DNA of 11,057 nt from CAWBRT01 sp049519595. Lineage in GTDB: Bacteria; Acidobacteriota; Terriglobia; Terriglobales; Acidobacteriaceae. The stretch lies in the NCBI GenBank assembly GCA_049519595.1, contig JBEKQP010000152.1, positions 1-11,057 on the forward strand, written 5' to 3'. Every line of letters starts with the position of its first letter. The first letter of the stretch is position 1. Shown one piece after another: positions 1 through 6,784 of the stretch. The translations under genes were made by a program, and so were the position numbers. The notes beneath the pieces are model-generated. The model saw only the letters and a list, made by a program, of their open reading frames with translations. It did not search any database and was not told the origin of the DNA.

Positions 1-553
1 GGTAGTCGATATCGGCGGCGGCACGACCGATATCGCGGTGATTTCGCTCAGCGGCATCGTCTACTCGCGCTCGGTGCGCATGGCCGGCAACCAGATGGAC
101 GAGTCGATCATGAATTATCTGAAGCGCAAGTACAATCTGCTGATCGGTGAGCGCACGGCAGAGCAGATCAAGATCGAGGTCGGCTCGGCTTTCCCGCTGG
201 AAAAGCCGCTGACCATGGAAGTCAAAGGCCGTAACCTCATCGAGGGCGTGCCCAAGACCCTCACCGTCGACGACGGCGAAATACGCGAAGCCCTCAGCGA
301 ATCGGTTTCGACCATCGTCAATGCGATTCGCGTTGCGCTGGAACGTACGCCACCTGAACTCTCGGCGGATATCAGTGACCGTGGTATCGTTCTCACCGGC
401 GGCGGTGCCTTGCTCAAAAATCTTGACAAGCGCATCCGCGAAGAAACCGGGTTGCCGGTTTCCATTGCCGACGATCCGCTGGCCAGCGTCGTGCTCGGTA
501 CCGGCAAGATGCTGAGCGACTTCAAGCTGCTGAGAAAAATATCGATCGAGTAG
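1..553 (+). CDS. mreB: MreB, rod-shape actin homologue (3' part)
   Basis: This is the C-terminal 183 residues of MreB, the bacterial actin that forms membrane-bound filaments and positions the lateral wall synthesis complex. The gene enters from the left edge, reading from base 2. The first visible residues, VVDIGGGTTDIAV, are the phosphate-2 loop that contacts ATP in the actin fold. TGGGALLKNLDKRI, about 45 residues before the end, is the adenosine-binding loop, and the protein ends DFKLLRKISIE as MreB proteins commonly do. The first in-frame start inside the window (GTG at 38) is internal and not a real start. mreC and mreD follow on the same strand, so this is the head of an mreBCD operon. 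The gap to mreC is 150 bases, unusually wide for this operon, and is filled by an inverted repeat. Identification is secure; the N-terminal part is outside the window. Confidence 0.97.
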   Translation, partial: VVDIGGGTTDIAVISLSGIVYSRSVRMAGNQMDESIMNYLKRKYNLLIGERTAEQIKIEVGSAFPLEKPLTMEVKGRNLIEGVPKTLTVDDGEIREALSESVSTIVNAIRVALERTPPELSADISDRGIVLTGGGALLKNLDKRIREETGLPVSIADDPLASVVLGTGKMLSDFKLLRKISIE

Positions 554-560
554 AGCGAAG

Positions 561-698
561 CAGTTTCAAGTTTTCGGGTTTCAAGTTTCGAGTATCTAAT
601 TTCGATGCAGGACGAAACTTTGAAACCTAAACTTGAAATCTTGAAACTCTGGAGTCAGACGTTTCGCGACGCGACTTGAAACTCGAAACTTGAAACTG
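561..698. repeat. Imperfect inverted repeat between mreB and mreC
   Basis: The two ends mirror each other. Bases 561-586 read cagtttcaagttttcggg followed by tttcaagt. The reverse complement of 674-698 is the same sequence apart from one indel and one mismatch. The core word tttcaag, or its complement cttgaaa, also recurs inside (about 615-650), so the element is built from several copies of a 7-10 base unit in both orientations. Similar tttcaag/cttgaaac-rich intergenic repeats are, to my recollection, common in acidobacterial genomes. As RNA it would fold into a long hairpin in the mreBC transcript. The right arm ends five bases before the mreC ATG, leaving no recognisable Shine-Dalgarno site there. 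Confidence 0.75.
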
Positions 699-703
699 TC
701 TTT

Positions 704-1993
704 ATGGAATCTTTTTTTGCCCGGCACAAGAATGCGACGATCCTCGCCGTTGTGCTGATGGCGCAGATCCTCGGTTTGGCGACGCAGATCAGGCGGCCGA
801 CGGAGAGTGGTCCGGTGCGGCTGATACGGCAATGGGCCGTGGCGCTGGTGACTCCCTTCGGGCGCGGCTTCGTTTATTCCGAACAATTGGCTCGACACGC
901 ATGGCACGATTATTTCTACTTGCGTGGAGTGCGCCACGAAAATGTCGAACTGCGCGAGCAGATCGAGCACATGCGGTTGGACCAGATTCGCATAGAGCAG
1001 GATGCGGCACAGGCGCGCCGCATACAGGCGCTGCTCCAGTTCAAAGAGCAATACATTTCAAAAACGGTCGCCGCGCAGGTTGTCGGGTCCAGTGGCTCGG
1101 AGACATCGCACATCGTTTACATCGACCGTGGTTCTAATGTTGGCATCGAGTCAAACATGGCGGTTATTACGCCTGAAGGAATCGTCGGCAAAGTGCTGCG
1201 CGTCTACCCGTCTACCGCGCAGGTGCTGGAGATTACGGATCAGACCAGCGGGGTCGGCGCTACGCTGGTGAAATCGAGATTACAGGGCATTCTCAAAGGC
1301 CAGTCAACCGGGAACCCGAATCTGGCCTACATTATGGCCGACGAGAAAGTCGAGTCGGGAGAGGACGTCATCACCAGTGGCGGCGACCGCATCTTCCCGA
1401 AAGGCTTGCCGATTGGCAAGGTCGCCTCGGTTAGTCCCGGCAAAGACCTTTTCCTCAACGTGCGTGTGACGCCCTCGGCGAACCTCAGCCGCCTGGAAGA
1501 GGTTCTGGTTATCACCCAGATCGTGGAGAAGCAAGTCGATACCACGGGCCTTGGTCCAATTCGCGCCGCCGACATTCTCGCCCAGCGATTGCCTTCGGTA
1601 CCTGATAAGCCCGCCGAGACCACTCCGAAGCCGGCGGCTAGCAGCGCCGCGCAAGCAGCTTCGCCAAATAGTGGTGCGCCGACAGCAAGCACGCCCGGCG
1701 CTGCCGGGACCAAACCTGCCGCGAGCGCTAACCCTTCGGTACCTGTGCCGGGTTCCACGGGCGGCAAGCCGGTAACCCCCGGCGCTAATGCTGCACCCAA
1801 ACCAGGAAACGCTAAACCTTCGGTGCCCGTGCCGGATTCCACAGGCGGCAAGCCGGTAGCCGCGGGCGCCGCCGCTTCGAAGCCCGTCGCATCGCCCGCC
1901 AACGGAGCGCCAGCCAAACCCAAAGCAACGCAAACCCCGCCGGCAAAGTCTACGGTTGCGAAGCCGGCAACAGACGGCGAAGATACTCCATAG
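704..1993 (+). CDS. mreC: MreC, rod-shape-determining protein with long Pro/Ala tail
   Basis: MreC is a bitopic inner-membrane protein whose periplasmic part scaffolds the elongasome (MreD, PBP2, RodA). The 429 residues show a short cytoplasmic start, a membrane segment at about 11-27, a charged coiled coil at about 75-115, and the MreC beta domains at about 120-275. GSNVGIESNMAVITPEGIVGKV and SGGDRIFPKGLPIGKV are typical family sequences. From about residue 300 to the end follows a low-complexity Ala/Pro/Lys/Thr/Ser tail of some 130 residues, which makes the protein longer than the roughly 270-330 residues usual for MreC. The tail holds two copies of PSVPVPxSTGGKPV (344-357 and 372-385). The ATG at 704 is chosen because it directly precedes the expected N-terminus. 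No good ribosome site precedes it, and the upstream repeat ends at 698. mreD begins 11 bases after the stop. Confidence 0.95.
   Translation: MESFFARHKNATILAVVLMAQILGLATQIRRPTESGPVRLIRQWAVALVTPFGRGFVYSEQLARHAWHDYFYLRGVRHENVELREQIEHMRLDQIRIEQDAAQARRIQALLQFKEQYISKTVAAQVVGSSGSETSHIVYIDRGSNVGIESNMAVITPEGIVGKVLRVYPSTAQVLEITDQTSGVGATLVKSRLQGILKGQSTGNPNLAYIMADEKVESGEDVITSGGDRIFPKGLPIGKVASVSPGKDLFLNVRVTPSANLSRLEEVLVITQIVEKQVDTTGLGPIRAADILAQRLPSVPDKPAETTPKPAASSAAQAASPNSGAPTASTPGAAGTKPAASANPSVPVPGSTGGKPVTPGANAAPKPGNAKPSVPVPDSTGGKPVAAGAAASKPVASPANGAPAKPKATQTPPAKSTVAKPATDGEDTP
1727..1858 (+). repeat. Direct repeat coding for the MreC tail
   Basis: A 48-base unit occurs at 1727-1774 and again at 1811-1858, 84 bases (28 codons) apart, in frame. 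The copies differ at only a few bases and encode the PSVPVP(G/D)STGGKPV motif of the MreC tail. This suggests the tail grew by in-frame duplication. Confidence 0.8.
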
Positions 1994-2004
1994 GCGATTC
2001 AGGC

Positions 2005-2523
2005 GTGAACACCAGCTACACATCTCGCGAGCAGGTTGAAGTCTACCGCTTCTCTTGGGGCGTTGCGGTTGGCGTACCGCTGCTGGTTTTGTTCCTACAG
2101 GGATTCATTCCAGTCCGGGTGAGTGCTCTTCGCATTCTCGATCTGCCGCTGCTGGTAACTATTTTTTTTGCCATATCGCGGCGCAATCCGATCACCGGCC
2201 TGGGTACGGGATGCCTGATTGGCTTGGCGCAGGACGCGCTAACGCAACATCCCATCGGCGTGAACGGAATCGCTAAGACCGTAGTCGGCTTTCTCGCCTC
2301 GTCGCTCGGAGTCAAGATCGACGTCGAGCAGCCCGGCTCGCGGTTTCTGCTGATCTATGTCTTCTACCTGCTGCACCAAGTGATTTACTTCGGCATCATG
2401 CGCGGCTTGGCTAATGAGCCGCTTATATGGCACTGGGGACATCAACTGCTCGGCGCTCTCCTGGATTCGCTGATCGGGGTTGTGCTGTTTATGTTTCTCG
2501 ACCGCTTCAAGCAACGAGTCTAG
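2005..2523 (+). CDS. mreD: MreD, rod-shape-determining membrane protein
   Basis: MreD is a small polytopic inner-membrane protein that works with MreB and MreC in the lateral wall machinery. The 172 residues match the usual family length. Hydrophobic segments are at about 17-36, 45-57, 63-80, 88-103, 113-131 and 146-165. The loop GLAQDALTQHPIGVNGIAK (73-91) carries the conserved G-x-x-x-D pattern seen in MreD. The start is the GTG at 2005, 11 bases after the mreC stop, with only a weak purine stretch before it, so translational coupling to mreC is likely. The stop codon (2521-2523) is immediately followed by a palindromic repeat element. In many relatives the next genes are mrdA (PBP2) and rodA; here they are absent and a convergent gene follows. 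Confidence 0.92.
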   Translation: MNTSYTSREQVEVYRFSWGVAVGVPLLVLFLQGFIPVRVSALRILDLPLLVTIFFAISRRNPITGLGTGCLIGLAQDALTQHPIGVNGIAKTVVGFLASSLGVKIDVEQPGSRFLLIYVFYLLHQVIYFGIMRGLANEPLIWHWGHQLLGALLDSLIGVVLFMFLDRFKQRV

Positions 2524-2671
2524 GCAGGCTGCTGAAAAACTGTTTTCTGAGGGTGTCATCCTGAGCGAAGCGAAGGATCTGCTGTCTGCGCGTGCTGAAA
2601 TCAAAGCAGATCCCAAGCGCAAATCGGCGCGACCTCAGAATGACACTGATGTGAGTTTTTCAGCAGCCTGC
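2524..2671. mobile_element. Palindromic MITE/REP-like element, copy 1
   Basis: This 148-base element has perfect 18-base terminal inverted repeats, gcaggctgctgaaaaact at 2524-2541 and its reverse complement at 2654-2671. Two inner pairs are also mirrored: gtgtcatcctgag (2553-2565) against ctcagaatgacac (2634-2646, one mismatch) and ggatctgct (2575-2583) against agcagatcc (2605-2613). The whole unit can fold as one long interrupted hairpin. It has no coding potential. A homologous copy lies in inverted orientation at 9260-9409, and 37 of 38 bases of one inner block (2547-2584) are identical there. A TA dinucleotide lies within one base of each end in both copies, but with unequal spacing, so a TA target duplication is possible rather than shown. 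It sits between convergent genes and might also help terminate transcripts. Confidence 0.85.
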
Positions 2672-2735
2672 TAGAGTTTGTTTAACACTAGAGTCTCACA
2701 GGCGCGAGCCGCATTGCTGCGCCGTTGCGGTGGCC

Positions 2736-3788
2736 TTACACGATCAATCCCACCTTGGCCACGCTGATGTTGTCGCGAGTTGAGTTCTTGACCGCGTACA
2801 TCATTTCATCGGCCTGATGAATAATGTCGTGCGCATTCTTAGCGTCTTCCGGATAGGTGGCCACGCCCATGCTCACCCGGACGTTGAGGTTCAGGCCCTC
2901 GGCCTTCAAAAATTCGGCGGTGCGAAAGATTTCCAGCAGGCGTTTTGCCACCAAAGTCGCCGCATCTTTTCCGGTCTGCGGCAGCAGAACCACAAATTCG
3001 TCGCCGCCATAACGGAAGGCGCAATCGATCATGCGCAAATAGGACTTGATGACGACGCCGACTTCGCCGAGGAGCCGGCTGCCGACCAAGTGGCCATGGG
3101 TGTCATTCACCCGCTTGAAGTAATCGAGGTCGAGGAACAGAACGCTGAACTGATAGCCAAAGCGCGCGGAGCGACTGACCTCGGTATCCAGAGTCTTGTA
3201 GAGGTGGCGTGCGTTATACAGGCCGGTGCAATCGTCGGTGATCGTCAGCTCCTGAATGCGTTCGACGGCACGCGCGTTGTCGATGGCGATGGCCGCATAG
3301 TCGGCCATGGCGCGCATCAGCAGCAACTCGGAATCGCCGAATCCCGTCATCTCAACGTTGACAAGCTGAATGACCCCCAGCACGCGCTGCTTGGAACAGA
3401 GCGGCATGCAAATGATCGAGCGCGTGTGCCACTTGGTAAGCTGGTCGACACGCTTGGCAAATCGCGGATCTGTGTAGACGTCGGGGATGAGAAGCGGTTC
3501 ACCGTGTTTGGCGACCCAGCCGGCGATGCCCTCGCCGATCCGCAAGCGCACCGGCTTGAGCACATCGGCCGCGTCGCCGACTGCGATGGCGAAATAGAGT
3601 TCCTGCTTCTGCTCGTCTACCATGAGCAGCGACCATGTATCGGGTTTGAAGTAAGCAGCAACCTTATCCATGATGGTCTGCAGGATGGAATCGAGATTCA
3701 GCGAGGAAGTGAGAGCCTTCGCGACATCATGAAAGATGCTTAACTGCTGGTGATGCCGGGAGTTTTCGATCGCAGAACCTTCAGTCAT
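2736..3788 (-). CDS. GAF-GGDEF diguanylate cyclase
   Basis: This is a soluble sensor enzyme predicted to make cyclic di-GMP from two GTP. In the 350-residue form, a GAF sensory domain spans about 12-177 and a GGDEF domain about 181-345. The catalytic loop is an intact GGDEF (261-265), and the metal-binding aspartates are in FLDLDYFKRVND (D220, D222). RMID (252-255) sits exactly five residues before GGDEF, the standard spacing for the inhibitory I-site, so the enzyme should be active and product-inhibited. There is no membrane segment or signal peptide. A longer frame opens at a TTG at 3875, but that TTG is the -35 box of a promoter, so the ATG at 3788 (MTEGSAIENSR) is preferred. The gene faces away from rodZ and converges on mreD. 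The GAF ligand cannot be told from the sequence. Confidence 0.93.
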   Translation of the reverse strand: MTEGSAIENSRHHQQLSIFHDVAKALTSSLNLDSILQTIMDKVAAYFKPDTWSLLMVDEQKQELYFAIAVGDAADVLKPVRLRIGEGIAGWVAKHGEPLLIPDVYTDPRFAKRVDQLTKWHTRSIICMPLCSKQRVLGVIQLVNVEMTGFGDSELLLMRAMADYAAIAIDNARAVERIQELTITDDCTGLYNARHLYKTLDTEVSRSARFGYQFSVLFLDLDYFKRVNDTHGHLVGSRLLGEVGVVIKSYLRMIDCAFRYGGDEFVVLLPQTGKDAATLVAKRLLEIFRTAEFLKAEGLNLNVRVSMGVATYPEDAKNAHDIIHQADEMMYAVKNSTRDNISVAKVGLIV

Positions 3789-3845
3789 GGATATAGTAAA
3801 TCGCTCGATCCTCGTCCTCTTTTCCGATAAGAAGATTGGGAGGGT

Positions 3846-3875
3846 ATTATAGGGTTCCCACGGTGGAAGAGGCAA
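3846..3875 (-). promoter_or_regulatory. Sigma70-type promoter of the diguanylate cyclase gene
   Basis: On the minus strand, TTGCCT (3875-3870) is followed after 18 bases by a perfect TATAAT (3851-3846). Transcription would begin near 3838, giving a leader of about 50 bases before the ATG at 3788. The boxes overlap the longest open frame, which argues against the TTG start at 3875. Confidence 0.65.
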
Positions 3876-3994
3876 ATCTCAAAAGGGCCAGATACCACTA
3901 GTCCAGTGCGGGGGAGCGTCCGCCTTGGCGCCTGAGTTGTTGCTTGGGCGTGCTTTCCGTGGGGCGGATGGGCACTTTTAGCCACATTTCCAGT

Positions 3995-4023
3995 TTGACT
4001 TGAACGGGATGCAATCCTATTAT
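3995..4023 (+). promoter_or_regulatory. Sigma70-type promoter of rodZ
   Basis: TTGACT (3995-4000) and TATTAT (4018-4023) are separated by exactly 17 bases, each one base from consensus. A start near 4030 gives a leader of about 26 bases to the GTG at 4057. With the minus-strand promoter at 3846-3875 this forms a divergent promoter region with about 120 bases between the -35 boxes, room for a shared regulator, although I see no clear operator. Confidence 0.7.
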
Positions 4024-4056
4024 GCGATTAGAAGTTGCACCGGCGAGAGGGCACCC

Positions 4057-5019
4057 GTGGGTCAGTTTGGCGAAAAACTACGGCGCGAACGTGAACTACG
4101 CGGCATCACGCTGGAGGAAGTTGCCGTAGCCACCAAGATCGGTACCCGTAATCTGCGCGCGCTGGAAGAAGAAAAGTTCAGCCAACTGCCGGGCGGCATC
4201 TTCAACAAGGGATTTGTCAGAGCGTACGCCCGCTACGTCGGTATCGACGAAGAGCAGGCTGTTGGCGACTACATGACCGCCAATCAGGATTTGGCGGTCA
4301 CGGGTGAAGTCAACATCTACGTGGTCGCCAGGCAGTTCGAAGCTTCACGCGATGCCGGCTATGGCTCCCGAAGGAATAGCGCGACTGCCTTGGTTTGGGG
4401 TCTGGTAGCTGTTTTTGCCCTCGCCAGCGCCTCCGTAGGCGGGTGGCCTTATCTACAGAGATGGGTGGCGCGCCGGGCGGAAGCACGGAAACAGACTCTG
4501 CAGCCAGCCGGTGTGACTGCTTTTCAGGCTTCGATTCCGCAGCCAGTGCAGGCCGCCTCCAATTCGCCAGCCCCTCCGAACACTGCGCAAGATACGAACA
4601 CTGCGCAAGATACGAACATTGCCCAAGCCGCAAGCGTTAGAACTCCTCCGGGAGGCGTCGCCCCTTCCCAGAACTCCGGCCCGCCCCCTGCTGAGGTCAA
4701 CAAACCAGCCATGACTCCGGATGCCGTGCCGGCGGGGAAGAAGAAGGCGGCAGCGAACAGTATTTCGCTGGTATTGACCGCCAAACAGCGTTGCTGGGTG
4801 TCGATTCAAGTGGACGGGAAGCAGGTGATGGAAGATACCATGGACCCCGAGTCGTCGGACAAACGTGAACGGAGTTTTCAGGCCCGTGACCGTTTGGTAG
4901 TGGTGGCGGGGAATCCAGCAGGAATTGACGTGACCTTCAACGGTCAGTCAATGGGACGGATCGGTGTAACCAACTCCCGGCGAACCTTCACATTTACTCC
5001 CGAAGGAGTGCAGCCGTAG
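4057..5019 (+). CDS. rodZ: RodZ-like membrane helix-turn-helix protein
   Basis: RodZ links MreB filaments, through a cytoplasmic helix-turn-helix domain, to the periplasmic wall machinery. The 320 residues show an HTH_25 domain at about 2-75 (RGITLEEVAVATKIGTRNL, then FNKGFVRAYARYVGID), a single membrane segment at about 109-131, a Pro/Ala/Gln-rich linker at about 148-235, and a C-terminal beta domain of the DUF4115 type at about 237-317 (CWVSIQVDGKQV, SFQARDRLVVVAGN). The frame stays open upstream to a TTG at 4000, but that lies in the promoter. The GTG at 4057 has GAGAGG six bases ahead and gives the family's usual N-terminus. Although near the mre genes, it is a separate transcription unit, divided from mreD by a minus-strand gene. 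The linker holds a short tandem repeat. Confidence 0.88.
   Translation: MGQFGEKLRRERELRGITLEEVAVATKIGTRNLRALEEEKFSQLPGGIFNKGFVRAYARYVGIDEEQAVGDYMTANQDLAVTGEVNIYVVARQFEASRDAGYGSRRNSATALVWGLVAVFALASASVGGWPYLQRWVARRAEARKQTLQPAGVTAFQASIPQPVQAASNSPAPPNTAQDTNTAQDTNIAQAASVRTPPGGVAPSQNSGPPPAEVNKPAMTPDAVPAGKKKAAANSISLVLTAKQRCWVSIQVDGKQVMEDTMDPESSDKRERSFQARDRLVVVAGNPAGIDVTFNGQSMGRIGVTNSRRTFTFTPEGVQP
4579..4627 (+). repeat. 18-base tandem repeat in the rodZ linker
   Basis: Two identical 18-base units (4579-4596 and 4597-4614) and a partial, diverged third (4615-4627) encode NTAQDT-NTAQDT-NIAQ in the periplasmic linker. The exact identity suggests recent slippage, so copy number may vary between strains. 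Confidence 0.85.
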
Positions 5020-5095
5020 GGCCTGGGAACGCTTGATGACGAGCAGCGTCGCGGCGAAAATCGGCGCATACGAGGCGTAGTCCGGAAGGCATGTT

Positions 5096-5113
5096 GATTC
5101 GTGAAGACGAATC
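5096..5113 (+). other. Perfect 7-bp hairpin after rodZ
   Basis: GATTCGT (5096-5102) and ACGAATC (5107-5113) pair perfectly around a GAAG loop, 77 bases after the rodZ stop. There is no T-run after it, so it is not a classical intrinsic terminator. It could be a processing or pausing site, or chance. Confidence 0.35.
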
Positions 5114-5411
5114 GCACTTCAGTATTTGCTACCCATCCATGCTTGCACCCAAAAGACTTGCGCTCGTCACTGAATTTCCATAACTGTTAGCAGTTTGAGA
5201 ACTGCCCGTAATTGCGAAAACCAGCATTTCAATGCGAGTAGCGGCCTTTCACGGCAATTTGCGGCAGGTGGACCTCGTTGTGGTTGCGCAGCCAGCGCTG
5301 CCCCTATAAACTTAAGTTTATTGCACTCGGTTTCTGCCCTGACAGAGCCTTGCCGAGGATCTCGACTTTCAACTTGCCGGGATCCACGTCCGCCCGAGTA
5401 ATTTTCGAACC

Positions 5412-5417
5412 AGGAGG
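5412..5417 (+). promoter_or_regulatory. Perfect ribosome binding site fixing the TTG start of metK
   Basis: AGGAGG lies five bases ahead of the TTG at 5423. It decides the start, because the codons that follow give the conserved MetK N-terminus directly. Confidence 0.9.
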
Positions 5418-5422
5418 ACAGC

Positions 5423-6595
5423 TTGTCCCGTAATCGCTTCTTGTTTACGTCCGAGTCAGTGACCGAAGGTCATCCTGACAAAATCGCCGACCAGATCTCC
5501 GATGCCATCCTTGACGCGTGCCTTGAGCAAGACCGATTTAGCCGGGTGGCCTGCGAGACATTGACCGCTACAGGACTGGTAGTGATCGCCGGCGAAATCA
5601 CAACCAAGGCTTACGTTGACTTCCAGTCGGTGGTCCGCGGCGTAGTCTGCGCGATCGGCTACGATAACGCGCTTTATGGTTTTGATTCCAATACCTGCGC
5701 GGTCATCTCGACCATCAACAAGCAGTCCGGCGATATTGCGATGGGTGTGGACACGGGGGGCGCGGGCGATCAAGGCATGATGTTCGGTTACGCCACGAAC
5801 GAGACCCCGGAGTACATGCCAGTGGCAATCTCGCTGGCGCATAAACTGGTGCAGCGCCTTTCCCAGGCTCGCAAGACAGGATTGCTTTCCTACCTCCGCC
5901 CAGACGGTAAATCGCAGGTAACTGTTGAGTACGATGAGGCTGGCAAGCCGATTCGCGTCGATGCCGTTGTCATTTCGACACAGCACGCCGAGACCGTCAG
6001 CAACGAGGATCTTCGGGCTGACATCCTGAAGCACGTTATCCAGGCAACAATTCCGAGCAGCCTGCTCGATGCCGATACCAAGTATCACATCAATCCGACC
6101 GGCCGCTTCGTCATCGGTGGTCCGATGGGCGACACCGGACTAACCGGCCGCAAGATCATCGTTGACACCTACGGTGGCATGGGTCGGCATGGCGGGGGCG
6201 CCTTCAGTGGCAAAGACCCGACCAAGGTCGACCGCTCGGCTGCTTATATGGCTCGCTATATCGCCAAGAACGTTGTGGCGGCTGGGCTGGCCGATCGTTG
6301 CGAGGTGCAGCTTGCTTATGCCATCGGCGTGGCCGAACCGGTCAGCGTGCTGATCGACACCTTTGGCACCGGTAAGATTGGGCGCGAACAGCTGCAGGAT
6401 CTGGTGCGCCAGAACTTCCCGCTGACCCCGCGCGGCATTATCGATCATCTCGATCTACGGCGTCCGATTTACCGCAAGACGGCGGCCTTCGGACACTTCG
6501 GCCGGGACGATAAGGATTTCACTTGGGAGGCAACGGACAAAGCCGCGGCACTGCGTGAAGCGGCTGGCCTGCGGGCCGAGGCCGCGAAAAAATAG
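5423..6595 (+). CDS. metK: S-adenosylmethionine synthase (methionine adenosyltransferase)
   Basis: MetK makes S-adenosylmethionine from methionine and ATP in the cytoplasm, releasing phosphate and pyrophosphate. The 390 residues are full length for the family. Signatures are FTSESVTEGHPDK (8-20, ATP and metal contacts), GAGDQGMMFGYA (113-124) and GGGAFSGKDPTKVDRS (257-272, the glycine- and lysine-rich loop binding the triphosphate), with GHFGRDDKDFTWE near the end. The start is a TTG with a perfect AGGAGG five bases upstream; the rare start codon may lower expression. ahcY follows after 189 bases on the same strand with no terminator that I can see between, so the two may be co-transcribed. 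Together they make SAM and clear its by-product SAH. Confidence 0.97.
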   Translation: MSRNRFLFTSESVTEGHPDKIADQISDAILDACLEQDRFSRVACETLTATGLVVIAGEITTKAYVDFQSVVRGVVCAIGYDNALYGFDSNTCAVISTINKQSGDIAMGVDTGGAGDQGMMFGYATNETPEYMPVAISLAHKLVQRLSQARKTGLLSYLRPDGKSQVTVEYDEAGKPIRVDAVVISTQHAETVSNEDLRADILKHVIQATIPSSLLDADTKYHINPTGRFVIGGPMGDTGLTGRKIIVDTYGGMGRHGGGAFSGKDPTKVDRSAAYMARYIAKNVVAAGLADRCEVQLAYAIGVAEPVSVLIDTFGTGKIGREQLQDLVRQNFPLTPRGIIDHLDLRRPIYRKTAAFGHFGRDDKDFTWEATDKAAALREAAGLRAEAAKK

Positions 6596-6784
6596 GTCCG
6601 GCGAAAGGTCCGCGCGCTTGGTGTCTTGCCTGGGCGCTCTGAGATTAGCGTGGGCACAACCGGCGAGGCGTTGACCACAGGAAAGCGGCTCTCCCGTAAC
6701 TGCCGGATTTGCTCGAAGAAGCCACGGCATCGGCACGTCTTATGACAACCGTGTATCGTTAAACAAGATTGGGGTGTACAGATT

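Larger units (their letters stand above)
5020..5422 (+). other. Gene-free 403-base leader region ahead of metK
   Basis: No credible gene is seen here; a 68-codon frame starting with TTG at 5195 has no ribosome site and resembles no family. A weak promoter candidate is TTGCGC (5284-5289) with TATAAA (5305-5310, spacing 15) or TAAACT (5307-5312, spacing 17). Several short hairpins are present, including a nested one at 5326-5357 that competes with one at 5354-5364. I do not recognise any of the known SAM or SAH riboswitch cores in it. Confidence 0.5.

Noticed and set aside
1304..2023. 239-codon minus-strand frame rich in Arg, Gly and Cys
   Set aside because: It is a shadow of the Pro/Ala-rich mreC tail in GC-rich DNA, with no ribosome site.
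2817..3743. 308-codon open frame on the plus strand
   Set aside because: It is antisense to the GGDEF gene, whose GAF, I-site and GGDEF motifs are intact. The plus-strand product is rich in His/Asp/Gln and resembles no family.
5195..5401. 68-codon frame in the metK leader
   Set aside because: It has a TTG start without a ribosome site, Ser/Ala/Arg/Cys-rich composition and no recognisable family.
5020..5422. SAM riboswitch ahead of metK
   Set aside because: I could not find the conserved core of any SAM riboswitch class; only generic hairpins are present.
5456..6088. 210-codon minus-strand frame
   Set aside because: It is antisense to metK, whose motifs and length are complete.
6596..6784. 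SAH riboswitch or separate promoter ahead of ahcY
   Set aside because: The conserved SAH-riboswitch core is not visible, and TTGACC at 6671 has no convincing -10 partner.
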